From NCBI GenBank assembly GCA_963580285.1, contig OY757026.1, forward strand, positions 82,129,817-82,193,816: DNA of 64,000 bases, in the 5' to 3' direction. This DNA comes from Lucinisca nassula (lineage: Eukaryota; Mollusca; Bivalvia; Lucinida; Lucinidae). This document shows, piece by piece, positions 43,242 through 53,077 of this stretch. Every line of letters starts with the position of its first letter. The first letter of the stretch is position 1. Below the pieces are notes generated by a model. That model had not been told where the DNA came from, searched no databases, and saw nothing but the letters and a program-made list of their open reading frames with translations. The position numbers were made by a program, and so were the translations under genes.

Positions 43242-43522
43242 CATCACGTGAACAAGTCCGTAAAAAATGAACACCCCCTTACACCCCACTTTATATAGAG
43301 AAAACTGGGGTTTACGGGTGTAAACGATATTTTTCTTATTTCTGCTCCAAGACATAGGTTGTGGGTACTCGTTAGAACCGCCTCAATGAGGCGGTTCTAA
43401 CGAGTACCCACAACCTATGTTTGCAGTATCAATAAGAAAAATATCACAGATTTTCGTCAGAAAAGTAGCCATTCTGGAAATGTAAAAATTGCACTATATC
43501 GCACGAGTTTGTTATCGTAATG
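43242..43522 (-). mobile_element. Palindromic MITE, C2 subtype, complete, perfect hairpin
   Basis: CATCACGTGAACAAGTCCG to GTTTGTTATCGTAATG. The hairpin arms are 33 bp each (CATAGGTTGTGGGTACTCG outer part) around a single central A, with no mismatch. Confidence 0.95.
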
Positions 43523-43679
43523 AATGCCTATCAGCGCACATTACTCTGTTAATTGTCAGTCGCAATCTCAGTTTCAGTTACTCTTTACCCACCTCAGTGA
43601 ACAAATAGCCTGTTCCAGAACCCACATTTTGGAGTTTACACTCATCAGGTCCGTACGCATGGGGTGTTAGAGAGACAGT

Positions 43680-43680
<1 letters not shown>

Positions 43681-43765
<85 letters not shown>
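43681..43765. repeat. (GA)n microsatellite
   Basis: About 42 uninterrupted AG units. Confidence 0.98.
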
Positions 43766-43767
<2 letters not shown>

Positions 43768-43870
43768 CAAATTCGAGGCTCGAACTTTGGAATCGAGGAT
43801 GGAGAATTGCATCAGCGTGCTTCATCGTCCCATAAACTTCTCATATTGTTAGGCTGTACAATACATGATA

Positions 43871-44595
43871 GCCGCCCCGCCGGTCTGGGCTTGAAGAAAG
43901 AGATTGTGCTGCATGATACTTCCACGCGGAGCTGAAACCAATCGAACATGAGTTCTGGTAGACGGCCCTGTTCAAGTAAAGTGGTGCAGGACGGACCATC
44001 CTTATAAACAATATAGATGGGTTTCATTGGCCGTCAGGTTTCATCTCAATGTCGGGTAAAAGTCCCACAAATTGGGAATTCTAACACAGCGAGCCTATAT
44101 AGGCAATGGAAAAAAACTGTGTTTTATTCTTCAACAAATCACGGCTAGGAAGAGCGTGACAAGTGACGTCATTAAAAACTGCCAATTGATGACGTCACTA
44201 GTCGATTTCCTTGACGTTAGACGGTGTAACGTCATTTTCTCGCATCGAAAACGTTAGAAAAGGATGTAAATGTATGTGTTTTAGTCGTTAATTTTAGCGG
44301 GATTTCTTCTAACAATGGCGAAAAATGTGAGATTTTGAAGGAAACAACAACATTATTGCCGATTTTCAGCGTGTTAGAATCGAAATAGATCAGCTCTAGT
44401 CTGTGATTTATTGAGTATTAAATCACAGTTTGTCAGTCAGTTGTAAGTAGACAAATCACGCGCGCTACGCGCTCGTGATTTGTCTACTTTACAACTGACC
44501 TCAAAACTGTGATTTATTACTCAACAAATCACAGTTAGAGCTGATCTATTTCTTAAGTAACGTCTCCAAAATGACCACAATTATGTTGACGTTAA
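43871..44595 (+). mobile_element. SINE A, interrupted by element J
   Basis: GCCGCCCCGCCGGTCTGGGC begins the SINE, which runs to CCCACAAATTGGG at 44079. It resumes with TAACGTCTCCAAAATGACC at 44557 and ends with a degraded tail (GTTGACGTTAAA). The J element in between replaces the family's short GAAGCA junction. Confidence 0.8.
44080..44556 (+). mobile_element. Hairpin-ended element J, copy 2, inside a SINE
   Basis: AATTCTAACACAGCGAGCC starts it and AGAGCTGATCTATTTCTTA ends it. The last 165 bp is a long palindrome around GCGCGCTACGCGCTC. The SINE frame gives both borders to within a few bases. No target duplication longer than 2-3 bases is visible. Confidence 0.85.
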
Positions 44596-44599
44596 AAAT

Positions 44600-44794
44600 G
44601 AAATCGCAATCCCTGTCGCCCAACGAAACCAATAGACTTTATATGCATGGACGGTCCGACTCGGACCAATTTTCCTGGGCAGGTTTAGATCCTGTAAGCG
44701 GTTAACTGGTACTCATGTGCGGTCGGTTTCAGCTCTGCGTGAAAGCATCATGCAGCCCAATCTATTTCTTCAAGCCCCGATGGGCGAGGGCCGG
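44600..44794 (-). mobile_element. SINE, family A, minus strand, tail lost
   Basis: CCCTGTCGCCCAACGAAACC to GGGCGAGGGCCGG covers the body and start of the family. The tail region is missing, so this and the previous copy meet tail to tail. Confidence 0.8.
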
Positions 44795-46152
44795 TACATT
44801 GACATCTGTTATGATGGTGGCTGTGTGGGCATACAAAAGGCTCCGCGTGGCACAACAAAACAGACCAAAGTGAATTTTTCATGCCTTCCCTGACGATTAT
44901 GGTCTTTTGCTCTGAACTCATTTGAAAAACATTGCAAATAAAAGAAGGAACACTTTGAACGTAGAAATCACTATGTAAGACAAAAGGTTTAACTTATATA
45001 TCTGTGTGGATAATTGTGGATACGTAAGTCTTTAGTAATGCACAGGCACGAGTCGGCGCTTGCAAAAAAAAAAAAAAAAAAAAAAAAAAATCAGACCTAT
45101 ATTCACAGTAGTGTTGACGTCGAGATACCTTTGATGCTACTGTGCCTCAAACTTTTATAAGAAGTAATTTCTTATTTTTTTATTTTATTTATTTATTTAA
45201 AAAAAATTATTTATGTATTTATTTTTTGAGAGGGGAAGGGCTGGGGCTGGGGGAGGGGTTTGAGAGCAACGTGACATGTCGATTGACACCCATCCGCAAT
45301 CACAGTTGACAATCGTACAGTTTCTGATATCGGAAGCTGCTGCGACTGTACACTCCAAATCGTTAGCTGCTTTGCACGATATACATGAAAAACATAAAAA
45401 ATAAATAAAATTCGGTATTATCACCTCCAAAGGACACATACTTGGGAAGGTAAGAGACATCTCTTTTCAAATTTGCTTCGATTTGGAATCATAAATACCT
45501 TTTTTCTGCACAGTAGAACGATTTTGATGCTGCATCAGTGAATTATTTCATTCTCGCTCGCGGCCACCATTATTTTTTCACATTTTGACTGTCTTATGGT
45601 CAGTTTACACCTTCTTGAATTAGCCAACGTTTCAGGTCAATATGGCATGAAAAAATAAACTTATCACAGTCAAACTTTTAGTAGTTGTTTTCTACGTTCC
45701 CTATAACTTTGGCAGGAACTAAAACGGGGAAACAAAGAAATTTAGACATTTTTTTTTTTGCATTAGCATTGCATTATGTTTTTTTAATTAATTTAACCAA
45801 TTTCATTCGGGGGTGAGGTAATAAATTGGCAACAAAGTAAGATAAAAAAATATCCAATAATCTTTCCAAGGTCAATTAATAACATATAACTAACATTGTT
45901 TGACCATCTGCAACAATGTTAATAGCTTTATATACATTAAACATGAACAAATGGCAAATATTGCAATATCAGAAATGCATTTTGGGCCAGAAAAATCAAA
46001 TTTTTACACCAATAATCTTATAAATGAAAGTATGTTTCACTTCAATTGAAAGAGTTTGGTTCATATCACATTGAGGAAGCAAACGTATGTGCAATAATAA
46101 AGATATGATCCTTGTTATTGTCATTTAAACAATATTTTAGTGTTTTTTTCCG

Positions 46153-46189
<37 letters not shown>

Positions 46190-46734
46190 GGGGGGGGGGG
46201 GGTGTAAATTATTCTGCATTACTTCAAAAAGATGCATGGTAACAGTGGTAAATTCCATGCCTATTTCGTATATCTATTATTATTATATAATTTATGTGAA
46301 TATAAGAAAAATCTGAAGACGACCAATGCATTCTTTTATCAAATATAGAGAAAATTGCATATCACAATAGCAAAAAAAAAAGGCAGAATAAAAATAAGTT
46401 TTTTGACAAAAATCTGTGAAAGAGTTTGTCTTTTATAGATAAGTACGCAATCATGACACAAGCCTGCTTTCTGTTTTCTTTAAACAAATTTGGAAATATT
46501 GTTTTGCACACTCGTTATCGATACGTAATCAATGAATCGGATAATTCTTGAAACAGTTGATAATGTCGAAAACAGTACCCCTCTTTAAGGTCAAAAAGCT
46601 TGAAAGAAAACATGGTATGCTTATATTTTTATACCTGCAAAGGAAAGCAGAGAAATCAAGCTACACAATATTTGCAAATAAAACAAGATGTGTTTGTGAA
46701 ACACTTACATGTCCCCGGGCATGGCCCTTTTTTC
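44795..46734. other. AT-rich DNA with homopolymers; no gene recognised
   Basis: Poly-A at 45064-45090 and a T(n)G(n) tract at 46157-46202. An 87-codon minus-strand frame (45197-45460) encodes a Cys-rich piece (CISCKAANDLECTVAAASD, NCTIVNCDCGW), but it has no family match that I know and no supporting context. Confidence 0.55.
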
Positions 46735-47880
46735 CAAGTTAGTCACAGTTCAAAGTCAAGGTCACAGGTCAAGATTAACGGTTTGAGTGGGAAGCCCTTG
46801 GCATAAGGAACTAACATGCCAAATATGAAGGCTCTATCTTGAACAGTTCGAAAGTTATTAACAATTTTATTTGTTCTTTTAAGTAGGTCAAAGGTCAAGG
46901 TCATGGTCAAAAATTTTGCATGAATGTAAAGCTCTTATCACAAGAAACATACGTGCCAAATATGAAAAGATCTATCCCAAATGGTTCGAAAGTTATGACC
47001 ATTTTTCTTTCTTTTAAGTAGGTCAGTGGTCAAGGTCAGAGGTCAGATTTTTTTGCATGAATGTAAAGCTCTAGTTACAATGAGCCTACATGCCAAATAT
47101 GAAGGCTGTATCTCAAACGGTTCAAAAGTTATGACCAATGTTAACTTTTTCTTTTATGTAGGTCAAAGGTCAAGGTCACAGGTCAAATTTTTTGTGTGAA
47201 TGTAAAGCTCTTGTCACAAGGAACCTACATGCAAAGTATGAAGGCTGTATCTCGAATGGTTAAAAAACTATGACCAAAATGTTATTTTTTATTTTAAGTA
47301 GGTCAAAGGTCAATGTCAACGTCACAGGTCAAATTTTTTGCATGAATGTGAATCTTTTGTCACAAGTAAAATACATTCCAAATATGAAGGCTGTATCTCA
47401 AGCGGTTCAAAAGTAATGACCAATGTTATTTTTTCTTTTAAGTAGGTCAAAGGTCAAGGTCAAGGTCACAGTTAATTTTTTTGCATGGATGTGAAGCTCT
47501 TGTCACAAGGAACCTACATGCAAAATGTGAAGGCTGTATCTCAAAGGGTTCAAAAGTTATGACCAAAATGTTATTTTTTTTATTTTTTGTAAGTCAAAGG
47601 TAAAGGTCAAGGTCAGAGGACAAATTTTTTTCATGAATGTAAAGCTTTTGTCACAAGGAACATGCATGCCAAATATGAAGGATGTATCTCAAGCGGTTCA
47701 AAAGTTATGACCAATGTTATTTTTTTCTTTTAAGTAGGTCAAATGTCAAGGTCAAGGTCACAGGTCATTTTTTTGCATGAATGTGAAGCTCTTGTCACAA
47801 GGAACCTTCATGCCATATATGAATACTCTACCTCCAACGGTTCAAAAGTTATGACCAACGTTAAAGTTGTACACGTACAA
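46735..47880 (+). repeat. AGGTCA-type satellite array, about 8 units
   Basis: Unit of about 145-155 bp: AGTAGGTCAAAGGTCAAGG-TCA(AGGTCA), CAGGTCA, TTTTTTGCATGAATGTGAAG, TTGTCACAAGGAAC, ATGCCAAATATGAAGGCTGT, GGTTCAAAAGTTATGACC. Eight copies with indels. It is followed by a (CAAA/CCAA) stretch and CAGACAGGGCAAAAACAATA. Sense frames are short and closed. Confidence 0.9.
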
Positions 47881-48063
47881 ACCAACAAACCAACAAACAG
47901 ACAGGGCAAAAACAATATGTTCCCACTATCGCTACCGGGAACATAAAAAAAATCTAAAGACAAAATGAATTACTTCCCACCCTCCTTAAGTTTAAAAGGA
48001 AGATCCCTATGCCATGCTCTATCAAAGGCTTTGCTTATATCGCAAAATATTGAGCGAACGTCT

Positions 48064-48913
48064 TTACGAAAACACGCATATACAAATCCATTGTAAATCT
48101 TAAACGAAAATTTTACGGTGAAACATTGTGATTTTTTTTCTTATTTCTTCAAAAAATATAGACTGCACAAAATATAGACTGCGGGTAATCGTTAGAATCG
48201 CATTATCGAGGGGTCAAAATCATATATGCGCGTTTTCGTGATGTTCTTAACCTACATCGAGGGCATTATAAACATCAACTAACTAATTTACAATACATTA
48301 CGAAAACACGCATATACAAATACATTATAAACTTTACCGCCGAAAAAACGAAAATTTTAAGATGAAAAGTTGTGATATTTTTCTTATTTCTGCTCAAAAT
48401 ATAGATTGTGGGTACTCGTTAGAACCGCCTCATCGAGGCGGTTCTATCGAGTACCCACAATCTATATTCTAGAGCAGAAAAAAGAAAAATAAGGAAAAGG
48501 TATACCCCTGTAAACCCCAGTTTTACTATATAAAAGTGGGGTTCAAGGGGGTCAAATTTATATAGGCGTTTTTTCGTGATGTTCTTAACCCACGTCGAAG
48601 GCATTATATACATCAACTAACTGATTTACAATACATTACGAAAACACGCCTATACAAATACATTATAAACTTTACCGCCGAAAAAAAAAGAAAATTTTAA
48701 GATGAAAAATTGTGATATTTTTCTTATTTCTGCTCAAAATATAGATTGGGTACTCGTTAGAACCGCCTCATCGAGGCGGTTCTATCGAGTACCCACACTC
48801 TATATTCTAGAGGAGAAATAAGAAAAATAAGGTATACCCCTGTAAACCCCATTTTTACTATATAAAAGTGGGGTTCAAGGGGGTCAGAATTATATAGGCG
48901 TGTTTTCGTGATG
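48064..48913 (+). mobile_element. Tandem array of three palindromic MITEs with shared spacer
   Basis: Three C1 copies (48064-48243, internal deletion; 48296-48581; 48634-48913) are separated by the same 52-53-bp spacer, GTTCTTAACC...ACATCAACTAACT...TTTACAATA (48244-48295, 48582-48633). The period is about 338 bp. The MITE plus its flank has been amplified as a unit. Confidence 0.9.
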
Positions 48914-49076
48914 GAATCGCCAGGAACAAACCCTGATTGCAACGTTGAGATTACATTATGTTCATGGAAGAAGTTGCATCAATGTTTATGTACAATTTTC
49001 TCTGGCACATTACCGACTGTTCTCGTTGGATCCTTGAATTCCTGTACTTTTAGCAAACAGTGCAGACCCTGAAGAT

Positions 49077-49378
49077 CGGCCCCGCCCATCGGGGCATGAA
49101 GAATTAAATGGGCTGCATAATGCTTCCACGCAGAGCTGAATCCGGACGCACACGAGTACTGGTAAATCGCTTAGAGGACCTAAGCCTGTCCAGGCAAAGC
49201 GGTGTGAGTAGGATCGTCCATGCATATAAACCCTATTGGTTTCATTGGACGACAGGGCATGAGGTGTCATTTCATCTCAATGTCAGGTAAAAGTCCCACT
49301 AAATTGGAAGCAACGTCTCCAAAATGACTTATATAGTGTTGACGGGGACGTTAAACATCAAATTAAACAAACAAACAA
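49077..49378 (+). mobile_element. SINE, family A, with target duplication
   Basis: CGGCCCCGCCCATCGGGGC to AAACAAACAAACAAA. Flanked by AGACCCTGAAGAT at 49064-49076 and 49379-49391. The target is half of a family F hairpin (AGCAAACAGTGCAGACCCTG). Confidence 0.95.
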
Positions 49379-49386
49379 AGACCCTG

Positions 49387-49675
49387 AAGATTTTTGTCAA
49401 CACTGTTAGCCAGATTTTTGTCAACACTGTTCCCAGATTTGTGTCAACAGTGTTTGCCAGATTTTTGTCAACAGTGTTTGCCAGGTTTTTGTCAACAGTG
49501 TTTGCCAGGTTTTTGTCAACACTGTTTGCCAGATTTTTGTCAACAGTGTTTGCCAGATTTTTGTCAACAGTGTTTGCCAGATTTTTGTCAACAGTGTTTG
49601 CCAGATTATTGTCAACAGTGTTTGCCAGATTTTTGTCAACAGTGTTTGCCAGATTTTTGTCAACAGTGTATGCCA
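49387..49675. repeat. 24-bp minisatellite, about 12 units
   Basis: Unit GATTTTTGTCAACAGTGTTT plus GCCA. The first units have CACTG instead of CAGTG. Because 24 is a multiple of three, several frames stay open on both strands. These frames are artefacts of the repeat. Confidence 0.95.
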
Positions 49676-50340
49676 CACCTAACATATGATTCCAGTCCAG
49701 AGTCTATAGACACATTAGAACACCATGAACCCACAGCAATAAGAATAGCGAGGCTTTTTCTATAAATAACCGATACCTGGATTTCTTACAAATCAGTGAG
49801 AGTCACGTGAACATCCGCTCTGGGAAGCTTCTGTACTTAGTAAGTTTGCTTCGATTCGACCCAAACAGTTGCTTTTCAGACAGGAATAGAACGGAATCTA
49901 TAAAAAAGGAAAGCTATTCCAGACACGCGATGTAAAATATTAACACATTATTGCTGCTAAATAATTCATACTGTCTGATTTTAGTGTCAGTTGAATTACT
50001 TGAAATTTCCAACCAGGAATAAGTGAGTTTTTAATGATGTTTCAACATTTAAATCGTTTTGCCTGGGTCTCTAAACAACATGTATAGAACTTCAATAGCT
50101 TGAGCACTCTTCTCTGCAGGCACCAAACGTTGACTCAACGTGAACTAACGTTTAAACAACGTTTTCAACGTTGTTTCAACGTTAGTTCAACGTTGTTCAA
50201 GTGCCTGCTGGGTTGAGACTAAAGAAACTGGATTGTTATAGAGGTAGTACGATCCTTTGAGGGTTAAGCTAGCCGCTGACAATAGAAATAATATTGCTAT
50301 CTCCTATGAGATAAGATTTTCGCCGAAGGCTGTGTCGCGC
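49676..50340. other. No gene recognised; short CAACGTT repeats
   Basis: At about 50125-50205 there are repeated AACGTTGA / TCAACGTT units that form an inverted cluster (AACGTGAACTAACGTT, AACGTTGTTTCAACGTT). The dispersed repeat of 3118 recurs at 49764-49870. Confidence 0.6.
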
Positions 50341-50640
50341 CTGTAGGTGCACAGAGTCAACCAGCAAATGTAGGTCAAGGTACAACATGGGAGCACGATT
50401 AAAAGTTTCCATTCCTTAATGCAAACGGGTACCAAGTATCATAAATGAAGGTTTTATGGACTTGAACATTAGGATCAACGCTAATGCTGACAAAAACACC
50501 ACAAAGACAGAACCATGAAATGTAGGTCAAGGTCAAATATTGATGCTTGCATTATAGTTGCCATCCCTAGATGCACGTTTGTACCAAATATCGTTAATGA
50601 AGCTCTAGATTTGACGCAGTATGTCTCTGGGTCGAATACG
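50341..50640 (+). repeat. AGGTCA-related repeat, left copy
   Basis: AAATGTAGGTCAAGGTCAAA, GATGCTTGCATTATAGTTG, CCTAGATGCACGTTTGTACC. Two diverged units. The same family is at 62560-62900, beyond the Gypsy element. Confidence 0.7.
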
Positions 50641-50878
50641 GATGTTTGTATTATGTTAGCAAATGAACCAGACAGCTTGGATTGTCCCTTATTGCGTCAT
50701 AGTATCTTAAATACTGACCGATCAGAAGCAGTTTTGTGCAAGCGCATCATCGATGATTACCTATGGTTCGCTTCTATATTTTGATTAACCGTCCGCTAAA
50801 AATCCAAATGCGAGAGAACAGTCCGTAGCTTGGCTTTCCGGGAATAAATCATTCGAAAAATGAAAGAGGAGGACTCTC

Positions 50879-51322
50879 CATCACGAAAACACGCCTATAC
50901 AATTTTGACCCCCTCATACCCCACTTTTATATAGTTAAACTGGGGTTTAAGGGGGTATACATAATTTTCTTATTTCTGTTCAAAAACATAGATTGTGGGT
51001 ACTCGATAGAACCGCCTCGTCGAGGTGGTTCTATCGAGTCCCCGCAATCTACGTTTTGAGCAGAAATAAGAAAAATATCACAATTTTTCATCTTAAAATT
51101 TCAATTTTTGCCCCCCCCCCCCCCCCCCCCAAATGGCAATGTATTTGTATAGTTTGTTTGATTTGAGGTTTAACGTCCCCGTCAACACTGTAAAGGTCAT
51201 TTTGGAGACGTTGCTTCCAATTTTGTGGGACTTTTACCCGAGATTGAGATGAAATGACATCTCAAGCCCTGTCGCCCAATGAAACCAATAGGGTGTATTA
51301 GCATGGACGTGTTTTCGTAATG
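50879..51322 (-). mobile_element. Palindromic MITE, C1 subtype, holding a SINE
   Basis: CATCACGAAAACACGCC to GACGTGTTTTCGTAATG. The hairpin arms both carry CGATAGA/TCTATCG in place of the usual CGTTAGA/TCTAACG. A poly-C run (51111-51131) and the SINE at 51151-51306 lie in its right part. Confidence 0.9.
51151..51306 (-). mobile_element. SINE, family A, 3' half only
   Basis: Minus strand: tail (TTTGATTTGAGGTTTAACGT) through the GCCCAATGAAACCAATAGGG box. 5'-truncated. The MITE end continues directly after it. Confidence 0.85.
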
Positions 51323-51430
51323 CATTCGCGGTTGATACTGATGTTCGCTCGCAGTTGATGAGTTTGTGAAACAGGGTATAACGACTGTTCTAAATTCCCG
51401 TCAAAAACAACTTCAATAACATACGATCTA

Positions 51431-51984
51431 CGCGGGTTGATTTATTAGCTCGGCTGTGGCCACGGTGATTGGATGATGGATGTTGATGATGGGTCACATG
51501 ATACTGATGAAACGACCACAGCTGGTCCTGTCCCACTATCTCGAGGGGGTTCGGGGTTAACTAACGACAACAGAGATAGATGTTTCCATGTTTTTGGAGA
51601 TGTCCAAAACCTTCCCTTCCCGACCTCGCATACCTGATAAATATATAAATATCCTTAGTAATAAGGAAATGTTATAATAATGTGTCCTTTGAGCTGACCG
51701 TGAGGCCTGCTCCCGCCAGAAGACAAAGTAAGACTGACAAAGAGAGCTTTGTAAGTATGTGCGCATGCGGTGTTAATCAGTGACGTGAAAAACGCGCGAA
51801 GCTTACATAAGGACACGGATGTATATATGCGCTACTGATGAAATGCTTAAATGCTTAATGATATATGAAAAAGATGAGTATATGAAGTATCAAAATGACT
51901 ATCATTAGGGGGAAATTACTGGAAATGACTAGAAAGTCCAAAGCACAAGCGCTCCTCCAGTTTCCATAATTTCACCCTGTGACA
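51431..51984 (-). repeat. Ty3/Gypsy 3' LTR (left copy)
   Basis: Matches the LTR at 61762-62527 base for base over most of its length, but lacks about 206 bp present there (61963-62168). It lacks the terminal TGT of the other copy at its outer edge (CTACGCGGG instead of TGTCGCGGG). On the minus strand it begins TGTCACAGGG. The direction is set by the coding region. Confidence 0.9.
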
Positions 51985-51999
51985 TTCTCCCCCTCTTCG
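51985..51999 (-). promoter_or_regulatory. Polypurine tract of the Gypsy element
   Basis: On the minus strand CGAAGAGGGGGAGAA lies directly before the 3' LTR start, the standard place for plus-strand priming. A similar purine run with the same AATGTCG context recurs at about 52962-52978. Confidence 0.85.
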
Positions 52000-53077
52000 G
52001 GAAATGTCGTCCCGACATTTAATTTAACAAATTACTTGTATGAGTTTAGAAATAGTTTAACTACACATTTTCATTTATTTATATAAATTTACCAGATGTA
52101 TATTATGTTTAGAGATATCAATCTGGTAATAAAATAGGAGCCGAAGCTATTGCTTCCAATGTTAGTCGAGCTAGTGAAGTTACAAATCTAACACTTTACC
52201 AGGTAAACCCTTATCAAAATGCGCTGTCATAAATGCTGCACAGTATGCACAGCGCAAAAGATAAAACTTTATATACAGAACTTAGACAAAAAATATTTTA
52301 TTGATAGCGCGTAATAGGACACTCCTTACTGGTTTAGCTTCAAACGGCCAAACATTAAAACCAGGCTAAAATTGCTTATCCTAAAACACAGCCAAAATGG
52401 AAGTGTCATATAAAAATACATTATTTACGCGCTGGACTGGAGAGAGGAAATATAACAGAACTATTCAATTCTTACGAAATTATTCACCCTTCCACGAAAG
52501 CACAAGCCAGAAGCACGAACCGGCCACGGTCTGATTGGGATAGCCCCCACCTAGGTTGTAACCAACCCATGTCCAAGCAAGCGCGAAATCATGTCAAGGC
52601 GAAATTTTCAATAATAAAATTTTCCTACTAGAACTTTCTCGCCAGTTTGCAGTCAAGTGCACCACGTATCAACGGCACTCTAACAACACACAGGCTCTCT
52701 AGAGACGCCATGATAAATCATGCACCGTCAACCAACTGCAACCAAGCAGAAGCTGAACTTAAGAAAAAAACAAAGGGTCAGCAGAATTGCATTCCAGTGC
52801 GGCACGTGCCAAGAGCACTCTGACAACATACAAGCTCTCCAGAGACGCCATGACAAGCCATGCATCGTCACTCGACTGCAACCCAGCAACCCGTTTAAAT
52901 GAAAACTTTTTGTTTCGAAGCCTCTCTCCAGAATATATTTAGCGTAATTGTCACACGCTCCCCTCCCCCTCTGTGAAAAAATGTCGTCTCGACATTTCAA
53001 ATAAAAAAAATAAAATACACGCACAGGAAACCAGGAAACCATGTCAGCTGTTAAGTCAGTTTAAAATATACGAAAAT
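52000..53077 (-). other. Gypsy 3' non-coding region with internal tandem duplication
   Basis: No frame longer than 60-100 codons. Two copies of about 110 bp (52635-52745 and 52776-52890) share GCACTCT.ACAACA.ACA, TCTCTAGAGACGCCATGA and ACTGCAACC. A second PPT-like segment at 52962-52990 repeats the motif ATGTCGTC.CGACATTT, also found at 52005-52020 next to the real PPT. Confidence 0.75.

Noticed and set aside
43678..43935. 85-codon frame starting with an RE-repeat
   Set aside because: It is the (GA)n microsatellite read in frame, followed by a SINE.
45197..45460. Cys-rich secreted peptide
   Set aside because: A single short frame with no relatives, no splice context and an AT-rich low-complexity end. 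Mentioned in the region note only.
49387..49675. CRISPR array
   Set aside because: The 24-bp units are contiguous without unique spacers, and the sequence is clearly eukaryotic.
49324..49765. Open frames of 85-123 codons on both strands
   Set aside because: They are produced by the 24-bp minisatellite, which stays in frame in several phases. The encoded peptide is a simple repeat.
52720..52902. Envelope-like gene downstream of pol
   Set aside because: The frames are 60-104 codons, cross the local tandem duplication and show no membrane segment, so there is no support.
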